From Chloroflexota bacterium (GTDB lineage Bacteria > Chloroflexota > Dehalococcoidia > UBA1127 > JACQUN01): 5,042 nucleotides of DNA. How positions within the stretch are numbered: the stretch's first letter is position 1; each line of letters begins with the position of its first letter. Shown in pieces: positions 1 to 4,315 of the stretch. The position numbers and the translations under genes were made by a program. Location: positions 1 through 5,042 of the forward strand of contig JACQUN010000065.1 in the NCBI GenBank assembly GCA_016210285.1. Direction: 5' to 3'. The notes under the pieces were generated by a model. The model was not told the origin of the DNA and searched no databases. It saw only the letters and a program-made list of their open reading frames with translations.

Positions 1-666
1 GCCCAGCAGCCGGAGAACAACGTCATCCGGACGACGGTGCAGGCCCTGGCAGCCGTCCTGGGCGGCACCCAGTCCCTCCACGTCAACTCCAAGGACGAGG
101 CCCTGGCCCTGCCCAGCGAGGAGTCCGTCCAGACCTCCCTGCGCACCCAGCAGGTTCTCGCCTACGAGAGCGGCGCCGCCGACGTGGTGGACCCCCTGGG
201 CGGCTCGTATTATGTCGAGTGCCTGACCTCTCGCCTTGAGGAAGAGGCATTCAAGTACATTGAGAGGATTGACCGCATGGGCGGCGCCCTGGCGGCCCTG
301 GAGCAGGGCTACCAGCAGCGGGAGACCAGCGACGCCGCCTACCGCCACCAGCGGCTGGTGGAGGCAGGCAAGCGGACCATCGTAGGGGTGAACAGGTACG
401 TGGCGGAGCAGCCGCCGGTCTCCGGCCTGCTGCGCATTGACCCGGAGCAGACCCGGCGGCAGGTTGAGCGGCTCCAGCAGGTACGCCGGGAGCGGGACAA
501 CGCCCGTGCCCAGCGGGCCTTGCGAGGGCTGGAGGCCGTGGCCCGCTCGGAGGAGAACACGGTGCCGGCTACCCTGGAGTGCGTGGAGGCCTACTGCACC
601 ATCGGCGAGGTCAGCGACGTGTTCCGCAAGGTCTTCGGCGAGCAGCGCCACATGGCCGGGGTGTGA
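1..666 (+). CDS. mcmA1: Methylmalonyl-CoA mutase, catalytic (large) subunit, C-terminal part (5' truncated by window edge)
   Basis: The reading frame is open from base 1 to the TGA at 664-666 and gives 221 residues. The real start lies upstream of the window, so the first ATG seen (37) is internal. The stretch begins with QQPENNVIRTTVQALAAVLG, followed by GGTQSLHVNSKDEALALP and DPLGGSYYVE. These are hallmark segments of the TIM-barrel substrate domain of the methylmalonyl-CoA mutase family, which isomerises (R)-methylmalonyl-CoA to succinyl-CoA with adenosylcobalamin. The chain ends in a YCTIGEVSDVFRKVFGE-type tail and stops without a cobalamin domain, as in split mutases whose catalytic chain is about 550 residues; roughly the last 40% is visible. 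The missing B12 domain is encoded at 3816-4244. Related isobutyryl- or ethylmalonyl-CoA mutases share these motifs, but the epimerase gene downstream favours methylmalonyl-CoA. Family assignment is very secure; exact substrate is inference from context. Confidence 0.95.
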   Translation, partial: AQQPENNVIRTTVQALAAVLGGTQSLHVNSKDEALALPSEESVQTSLRTQQVLAYESGAADVVDPLGGSYYVECLTSRLEEEAFKYIERIDRMGGALAALEQGYQQRETSDAAYRHQRLVEAGKRTIVGVNRYVAEQPPVSGLLRIDPEQTRRQVERLQQVRRERDNARAQRALRGLEAVARSEENTVPATLECVEAYCTIGEVSDVFRKVFGEQRHMAGV

Positions 667-673
667 GGGGGGC

Positions 674-678
674 GAGGG
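674..678 (+). promoter_or_regulatory. Ribosome binding site deciding the start at 684
   Basis: GAGGG lies five bases before the ATG at 684. The same frame is open upstream to an ATG at 579, but that would overlap the mutase gene by 88 bases and has no reason to be used. This site and the end of the mutase at 666 make 684 the better start. Confidence 0.6.
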
Positions 679-683
679 AACAC

Positions 684-1316
684 ATGGACCGACAGGATCG
701 CGACGTATCGTCAGGAACCCTGACGCCTGTATCAAGGAAATGGAATGTTTTCCTTATTGAATGTCCTTGGGTACCGGGTGACGAACTAAAGCAGAAACGC
801 AGCTTGATGCCAGTGTTGGAATTAGTGAAATCCGCCGTTGAGATAGAATATATCTATCACACGTGCCTTACAAAAGAAGAATTCTTCGAGTGCCTCCGGC
901 AATGGACTGAAACAAAATATGACGTCTACAACTTTCTCTATTTGGGTTTTCATGGTGCCCCTGGTATTATCTCCCTTCCTCGTGAGGAAATAAGCATTGA
1001 CGAAATCGCCAATTGCCTACGCGAGGCCGGCGGAGCAAAAAACAGGGTCATCTACTTTGGATCGTGCGGGACTCTACATACAGACCGCCGCAATCTGACA
1101 CGCTTTCTTAGGGTCTCGAACGCGCTCGCCATTTGTGGGTTCGTGAATGAGGTTGACTGGCTGAGGGCAGCAGTCTTCGAAGCTCTCTTGATCTCACAGT
1201 GCCAGAACCGCGCGAAGGATGGACGCGGAGTTAGGGGTCTTGAGAAAGAGGTGAAGGAAAAAACGGCAGGGTTGTGGAAAGCGCTAGGATTTCGCTTTGA
1301 ATACCTGCCGTACTAA
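684..1316 (+). CDS. Probable caspase-fold protein resembling DUF6642
   Basis: This gene encodes 210 residues with no signal peptide or membrane segment, so the protein is probably cytoplasmic. After a polar N-terminus, residues 20-75 look like the first strand and helices of a caspase/CHAT-type fold (WNVFLIE, then a helix, then IEYIYHTCLTKEEFFECL). Two short hydrophobic strands then end in the expected dyad positions: FLYLGFHG with His90-Gly91, and VIYFGSCGTL with Cys128. A further strand, ALAICGFVNEVDWL (147-160), follows. The overall pattern matches my recollection of the DUF6642 family, whose biochemical role I do not know. If the dyad is real the protein could be a cysteine peptidase, but no substrate is visible. 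Base composition is strikingly low: lines 721-960 count to 103 G/C of 240 (43%), against 73% in a line of the dehydrogenase. This suggests acquisition by transfer. The gene sits 17 bases after the mutase stop. The domain call is moderate; peptidase activity is inference. Confidence 0.7.
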   Translation: MDRQDRDVSSGTLTPVSRKWNVFLIECPWVPGDELKQKRSLMPVLELVKSAVEIEYIYHTCLTKEEFFECLRQWTETKYDVYNFLYLGFHGAPGIISLPREEISIDEIANCLREAGGAKNRVIYFGSCGTLHTDRRNLTRFLRVSNALAICGFVNEVDWLRAAVFEALLISQCQNRAKDGRGVRGLEKEVKEKTAGLWKALGFRFEYLPY

Positions 1317-1351
1317 GGGATGAACCATGACCACCCTCCTGCTGATAGAAG
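1315..1351 (+). repeat. Degenerate duplicate of the acyl-CoA dehydrogenase gene start (copy 1)
   Basis: This stretch matches 1568-1604 at 31 of 37 positions with no gaps, at an offset of 253 bases. It includes an AGGGATGA-type ribosome binding site, the ATG at 1327 and the codons MTTLLLIE, against MTTILLTE in the intact gene. From 1327 a small frame runs 27 codons (MTTLLLIEAG... to TGA at 1408-1410), overlapping the start of the next gene in another frame. If a 14-base insertion (about 1344-1357) is allowed, similarity resumes at GACCGAAG (1358-1365, against 1597-1604). That segment supplies the AAGGAG in front of the ATG at 1376. I read this as a remnant left by duplication of the dehydrogenase start rather than as a functional gene. 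Confidence 0.75.
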
Positions 1352-1375
1352 CTGGGAGACCGAAGGAGCGACAGT

Positions 1376-1576
1376 ATGGCCACGCTGGAAGAGAGGACTG
1401 CAAAGGTTGAAGGCATTCTGGAAGAGATCCGCACACGGGTAACCAGCCTGGACAACCGCATGACCGCGCTGGAGACCAGGGTGACAACCCAGTTCTACTG
1501 GCTTCTTGGCATTCTGCTGGGTGTTCTCATCCCCATGTGGGTGTCCATTATCATCACGATTCTTCTCAGGGGGTGA
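1376..1576 (+). CDS. Small tail-anchored coiled-coil membrane protein
   Basis: This gene encodes 66 residues. Positions 3-37 are a charged helix with clear heptad spacing (V11, L15, I18, V22, L25, M29, L32, V36), predicting a parallel coiled coil. Positions 39-64 (FYWLLGILLGVLIPMW onward) form one hydrophobic membrane segment with a proline at 54 or so, and only Arg-Gly follow it. That gives a tail-anchored layout with the coil probably in the cytoplasm. AAGGAG at 1363-1368, seven bases before the ATG, supports the start. The stop at 1574-1576 is three bases before the dehydrogenase ATG, and the end of this gene supplies that gene's ribosome binding site. Similar short coiled-coil/membrane proteins are common in Chloroflexota genomes by my recollection, without known function. 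Shared position with the caspase-like gene raises the possibility of a functional pair, which is inference only. Confidence 0.7.
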   Translation: MATLEERTAKVEGILEEIRTRVTSLDNRMTALETRVTTQFYWLLGILLGVLIPMWVSIIITILLRG

Positions 1577-1604
1577 CCCATGACCACCATCCTGCTGACC
1601 GAAG
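1568..1604 (+). repeat. Intact dehydrogenase gene start matching the upstream remnant (copy 2)
   Basis: This is the functional copy of the repeated segment. It spans AGGGGGTGA (ribosome binding site, overlapping the stop of the coiled-coil gene), the ATG at 1580 and the first eight codons of the acyl-CoA dehydrogenase. It is 31 of 37 identical to 1315-1351. Together the two copies bracket the coiled-coil gene. Confidence 0.75.
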
Positions 1605-2734
1605 AGGAGCAGATGCTCCAGCGCACCGTGCGGGCGTTCGCCGAGCGGGAGCTGGCCCCCCGCGCCGCTCAACTGGACGCCGACCCGCAGTTCCCGTGGG
1701 ACAACTGGCGCGGCCTGGCCTCCCTGGGCCTCTTCGGCATGACCATCTCACCGGAGTACGGCGGCACCGGCGGCACCTACGCCCAGCTTGCCATCGCCAT
1801 TGAGGAGCTGGCCCGCGCCTGCGCCGCCACCAGCGTCACCTACCTGGCCCACCTCTCCCTGGCGACCCAGGCGGTCGCCCAGTCCGGCACCGAGGGCCAG
1901 AAGCGGCGCTGGGTGCCTCCCATGGCCCGCGGCGAGAAGGTGGGCGCGTTCTGCCTCACCGAGCCGGGCGCGGGCAGCGACGCCGCCGCCCTCCAGTGCA
2001 GCCTGACCAAGCGGGATGGGGCCTATGTCCTGGACGGGGCCAAGCAGTTCATCACCAACGGCAGCGTGGCCGATGTCTTGGTGGTCTTCGCCACGCTGGA
2101 CCGCTCCAAGCGCACCAGAGGCATCGCCGCCGTGGTGGTGGAGAAGGGGGCGCCGGGCCTCAGCGCCCAGACCATGCACGGCAAGATGGGCATGCGCGCC
2201 TCAGACACCTCCCAGGTCTTCTTTGACGGCGTGGTGGTGCCCGCGGAGAACCGCCTCGGCGACGAGGGCGAAGGGTTCAAGGTCGCCATGGGAATCCTGA
2301 ACGCCAGCCGCATCTCCATCGCCGCCCAGGGGGTGGGCATCGCCCAGGCGGCCTACCAGGAGGCGGTGCGCTACGCCCAGCAGCGGGAGGCCTTCGGCGG
2401 GCCCATCGCCAACCTCCAGGCGGTCCAGTTCATGCTGGCGGACATGGCAACCCAGGTGGAGGCCGCGCGGCTCCTGACCCGCCAGGCCGGTGCCCTGAAG
2501 GACGCCGGCCTCCCATTCATTCGCCAGGCGTCCATCGCCAAGCTCTTCGCCACCGAGGCTGCGGTCTTCTGCGCCGACCGGGCGGTCCAGATTCTCGGCG
2601 GCTACGGCTACTTCCGCCCTGCTGCCGTGGAGCGCTACTTCCGGGACGCCCGCGTCACCACCATCTACGAGGGGACGTCGGAGGTTCAGCGCCTAGTCAT
2701 CGCTCGGCAGATTTTGCAGGACACAGCCAGATAG
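1580..2734 (+). CDS. Acyl-CoA dehydrogenase (FAD flavoprotein)
   Basis: This gene encodes 384 residues, the usual length for the short/medium-chain acyl-CoA dehydrogenase family, complete at both ends. These enzymes form the 2,3-double bond of an acyl-CoA and pass electrons through FAD to electron-transfer flavoprotein. Visible in order: the N-terminal helical domain (about 1-120); the first family signature [13 protein letters not shown] (125-137) in the flavin-binding beta domain; QREAFGGPI (268-276) in the C-terminal helical domain; and the second signature starting QILGGYGYF (337-345). The catalytic base is Glu364 in IYEGTSEVQ, the position used by short- and medium-chain and butyryl-CoA enzymes. 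AGGGGGTGA just before the ATG supports the start. Position between mutase and epimerase genes suggests a role in fatty, branched-chain or propionate-yielding acyl-CoA oxidation. Substrate chain length cannot be read from the sequence. GC is high, like the mutase and epimerase. Confidence 0.96.
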   Translation: MTTILLTEEEQMLQRTVRAFAERELAPRAAQLDADPQFPWDNWRGLASLGLFGMTISPEYGGTGGTYAQLAIAIEELARACAATSVTYLAHLSLATQAVAQSGTEGQKRRWVPPMARGEKVGAFCLTEPGAGSDAAALQCSLTKRDGAYVLDGAKQFITNGSVADVLVVFATLDRSKRTRGIAAVVVEKGAPGLSAQTMHGKMGMRASDTSQVFFDGVVVPAENRLGDEGEGFKVAMGILNASRISIAAQGVGIAQAAYQEAVRYAQQREAFGGPIANLQAVQFMLADMATQVEAARLLTRQAGALKDAGLPFIRQASIAKLFATEAAVFCADRAVQILGGYGYFRPAAVERYFRDARVTTIYEGTSEVQRLVIARQILQDTAR

Positions 2735-2743
2735 CTTTTACAT

Positions 2744-2750
2744 GGAGGGG
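2744..2750 (+). promoter_or_regulatory. Ribosome binding site for the gene at 2758
   Basis: GGAGGGG lies seven bases before the ATG at 2758, inside the 23-base gap after the dehydrogenase stop. It fixes the start of the small PepSY-like gene and, through the ATGA overlap downstream, probably serves the pair. Confidence 0.65.
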
Positions 2751-2757
2751 AATAACC

Positions 2758-2979
2758 ATGCCTCCTGTCCAAACAGCCGAGCAAGCCATAAAGATCGCGA
2801 ACCGTTTCCTATCCAAACACCACAAGGTAATCTACGTGAAACTGCTACTTTCTGCCAGAGAAGGTGACCTTTGGGTTGTGGAGTTTGACATCGGGCCGTT
2901 CAAGGTAGAGGTAGTAAAAGTAAAGATCGATGCGAGTAGCGGCGAAATTGTAGAGTATGAAGGCTCCCGACAGCCATGA
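2758..2979 (+). CDS. Small PepSY-like protein, function unknown
   Basis: This gene encodes 73 residues with no signal peptide or membrane segment. Residues 6-20 (TAEQAIKIANRFLSK) form a likely helix. Strands follow, DLWVVEFDIG (37-46) and FKVEVVKVKID (48-58), ending in the turn IDASSGEIVEY (57-67). The helix-then-sheet order and the closing 'V-x-ID-x-x-(S/T)G-x-I' pattern resemble a single PepSY domain. Known PepSY domains are mostly exported peptidase-associated modules; this one appears cytoplasmic, so only the fold is suggested. The stop (TGA 2977-2979) overlaps the ATG (2976) of the next gene, indicating translational coupling. GC is about 47% in line 2821-2880, well below the flanking metabolic genes, which suggests it arrived together with its partner. 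The coding call is good; the fold is tentative. Confidence 0.6.
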   Translation: MPPVQTAEQAIKIANRFLSKHHKVIYVKLLLSAREGDLWVVEFDIGPFKVEVVKVKIDASSGEIVEYEGSRQP

Positions 2980-3374
2980 CGACTGAACATGAGCGACTGC
3001 TACAGCAATACGTCGCAAATGTTCACCACTACCTAGCAAATGCCCTTTCTTTCCTTGCTCGGCGAGAACCGGAGAAGGCGTCTGAATTTCTCTGGGGTAG
3101 CGTTGCAGAAGCTTTAAAGGCAGTCGCCTGGCATCGCGGGGTGCGCCTGCGGACACATCGGGAGGTCAGGGGCTACGCTAAAGACCTAGCGAAGCAGTTT
3201 CAAGACTCCTCTCTTTTTGACGCGTACCAGAAAGCTGAGTCTTTTCACAGCAACTTCTACGAGTCGCGGCTGACGGCTGAGGACATTAGCCTAAACTTGG
3301 ATGAGATCCGCGGTGCAATCGGAAAACTGCTAGCGCTCCTCCCGGAGCAGTTCCGGCCACCGGCATTACGCTAA
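2976..3374 (+). CDS. PaREP1/HEPN-like helical protein
   Basis: This gene encodes 132 mostly helical residues. The N-terminal half, LANALSFLARREPEKASEFL followed by a helix with AEALKAVAWHRG, resembles the PaREP1/HEPN-type four-helix domains in which a 'x-A-x-E/K' helix pair is followed by A-ALKAVA. The second half has KAESFHSNFYE (86-96), matching a 'LH-x-NFYE' signature I associate with the same group. HEPN nucleases use an R-x4-6-H motif. R54 and H61 here have six residues between them (HRGVRLRTH), but their position relative to the helices makes catalysis uncertain, and many members of this group are non-catalytic. The start overlaps the previous stop as ATGA. The stop (3372-3374) overlaps the ribosome binding site of the epimerase. 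GC is 45% in line 3001-3060. It could be an RNA-targeting toxin, a binding adaptor, or a housekeeping accessory protein. Confidence 0.65.
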   Translation: MTTEHERLLQQYVANVHHYLANALSFLARREPEKASEFLWGSVAEALKAVAWHRGVRLRTHREVRGYAKDLAKQFQDSSLFDAYQKAESFHSNFYESRLTAEDISLNLDEIRGAIGKLLALLPEQFRPPALR

Positions 3375-3379
3375 GGAGG
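3373..3379 (+). promoter_or_regulatory. Ribosome binding site of the epimerase gene
   Basis: AAGGAGG overlaps the TAA stop of the upstream helical gene and ends four bases before the ATG at 3384. This near-consensus site fixes the epimerase start and suggests read-through of ribosomes from the upstream gene. Confidence 0.75.
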
Positions 3380-3383
3380 CGAG

Positions 3384-3803
3384 ATGGCAACACAGCGGCA
3401 GGTCTGCACCGCCCGGCACCTTGACCACATCGGCATCGCGGTCAAGGACATTGAGGAGACCCTGCGGTTCTACCAGGAGGTCTTCGGCGTCGGCACCACG
3501 AACATCGAGGACCTGCCCGACCAGGGCGTCCGCGCCTGCCTGATTCCCGTCGGGCGCAGCCACCTTGAGCTCATCCAGCCCACGGACCCCAACGGCGGGG
3601 TGGCCCGGTTCATTGAGCGCCGCGGCGAGGGGTTGCACCACATCTGCTTCGAGGTGGACAATATCCGAGAGAAGCTGGGCATCCTGAAGGCCAGGGGCCT
3701 GGAGCTGATAGACCAGGAGCCCCGCAGAGGCTTGGCGGGGACCATCGCCTTCCTCCACCCGCGGGCGACCAGGGGCGTCCTCATTGAGTTGGTGCAGAAG
3801 TAG
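3384..3803 (+). CDS. mce: Methylmalonyl-CoA epimerase
   Basis: This gene encodes 139 residues, the normal length of methylmalonyl-CoA epimerase in the vicinal-oxygen-chelate (glyoxalase/bleomycin-resistance) superfamily. It interconverts (S)- and (R)-methylmalonyl-CoA, giving the mutase its correct isomer. Two repeated modules are visible: LDHIGIAVKDIEETLRFY (13-30) and LHHICFEVDNIREKL (84-98). Predicted metal ligands by alignment of the modules are His15, Glu62 (HLELIQP), His86 and Glu135 (LIELVQK). The first-module glutamate of EDLPDQGVR (about 42) is a candidate acid/base residue. The Propionibacterium enzyme has Gln where Glu62 falls, by my recollection. The gene lies 12 bases before the B12 subunit gene and downstream of the mutase catalytic gene, which supports the assignment over other members of the superfamily such as lactoylglutathione lyase. 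High GC, as in the rest of the metabolic genes. Confidence 0.93.
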   Translation: MATQRQVCTARHLDHIGIAVKDIEETLRFYQEVFGVGTTNIEDLPDQGVRACLIPVGRSHLELIQPTDPNGGVARFIERRGEGLHHICFEVDNIREKLGILKARGLELIDQEPRRGLAGTIAFLHPRATRGVLIELVQK

Positions 3804-3805
3804 GC

Positions 3806-3811
3806 AGGAGG
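3806..3811 (+). promoter_or_regulatory. Ribosome binding site of the B12 subunit gene
   Basis: AGGAGG sits two bases after the epimerase stop and four bases before the ATG at 3816. It fixes the start of the small mutase subunit. Confidence 0.75.
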
Positions 3812-3815
3812 TAAG

Positions 3816-4244
3816 ATGGCCGTGGCTGAGGGTGAAATCATCCGCGTGCTGGTAGCCAAGCCCGGCCTGGACGGCCATGACCGCGGGGCCAAGGTCGTGG
3901 CGCGCGCCCTGCGGGACGCCGGCATGGAGGTCATCTACACCGGCATCCGCCAGACCCCAGAGATGATTGTCGAGACGGCGGGGCAAGAGGACGTGGACGT
4001 CCTGGGCCTCTCCATCCTCTCCGGAGCCCACCTGGAGCTCATCCCACCCATCATCCAGGGGCTCAAGCAGCGTGGCATGGGGAACGTCCTGGTGGTGCTG
4101 GGGGGCATCGTGCCGGAGGAGGACCGCCCGCTGCTGAAGGAGATGGGCGTGGCCGGGGTCTTCGGGCCCGGCGCCTCCACGCAGGACATCGTCGCCTTCG
4201 TCAGGGGGGAGGTGGACCGCCGCCGCAAGGGCGCCGCTGTCTAG
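3816..4244 (+). CDS. mcmA2: Methylmalonyl-CoA mutase, cobalamin-binding (small) subunit
   Basis: This gene encodes 142 residues, the size of stand-alone B12 domains of split methylmalonyl-CoA mutases. Binding elements are all present: the D-x-H-x-x-G motif as D19-G-H21-D-R-G24, where His21 is the expected lower cobalt ligand; the S-x-L motif as S66-I-L68; and the G-G pair at 96-97 in VVLGGIVP. The opening [20 protein letters not shown] is typical of the mutase family rather than of methionine synthase or corrinoid methyltransferase proteins, which usually carry an extra helical domain. It should dock on the catalytic chain ending at 666 to form the active enzyme, bringing adenosylcobalamin to the barrel. 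It directly follows the epimerase. The last residues (DRRRKGAAV) are a basic tail. The gene is the last of the plus-strand run and faces a convergent gene. Confidence 0.95.
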   Translation: MAVAEGEIIRVLVAKPGLDGHDRGAKVVARALRDAGMEVIYTGIRQTPEMIVETAGQEDVDVLGLSILSGAHLELIPPIIQGLKQRGMGNVLVVLGGIVPEEDRPLLKEMGVAGVFGPGASTQDIVAFVRGEVDRRRKGAAV

Positions 4245-4258
4245 CCCACTTTCGTAGG

Positions 4259-4295
4259 GTCCGCTCGCGGTTCGACAGGCCCACCACGAGCGGAC
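4259..4295. repeat. Imperfect palindrome in the convergent intergenic gap
   Basis: Arms GTCCGCTCG (4259-4267) and CGAGCGGAC (4287-4295) pair over nine bases. After one C/A mismatch three more pairs follow (GGT 4269-4271 with ACC 4283-4285), leaving an 11-base loop. It fills the 71-base gap between the end of the B12 gene and the end of the minus-strand gene, where a two-way terminator would be expected. No T-run follows either arm, so it is not a standard intrinsic terminator. The core (CGCTCG...GTTCGACAGGC...CACGAGCGG) resembles a palindromic intergenic repeat with a GTTCGACAGGCTC-type centre that I recall in many high-GC genomes. Only one copy is in this window, so repeat status is inference. 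Confidence 0.6.
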
Positions 4296-4315
4296 GCAGC
4301 AAACGACCGATGGCG

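Noticed and set aside
579..683. Longer N-terminus for the caspase-like protein starting inside the mutase gene
   Set aside because: The added residues are an out-of-frame translation of the mutase tail; the ATG at 684 has its own GAGGG site and follows the mutase stop.
1313..1672. 119-codon minus-strand frame over the coiled-coil gene
   Set aside because: No ribosome binding site pattern or domain noted, and it crosses the supported plus-strand coiled-coil and dehydrogenase starts.
1748..2340. Overlapping minus- and plus-strand frames inside the dehydrogenase gene
   Set aside because: Low-complexity Ala/Gly/Pro/Arg-rich translations in shadow frames of a complete, motif-bearing dehydrogenase.
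3366..4031. Long 221-codon open frame on the minus strand across the epimerase and B12 subunit genes
   Set aside because: Both plus-strand genes are unmistakable family members with ribosome binding sites. The antisense frame has no recognisable domain and reflects high third-position GC.
4259..4295. Standard Rho-independent terminator
   Set aside because: The hairpin is good but neither side has a run of T residues, so it was recorded as a palindromic repeat instead.
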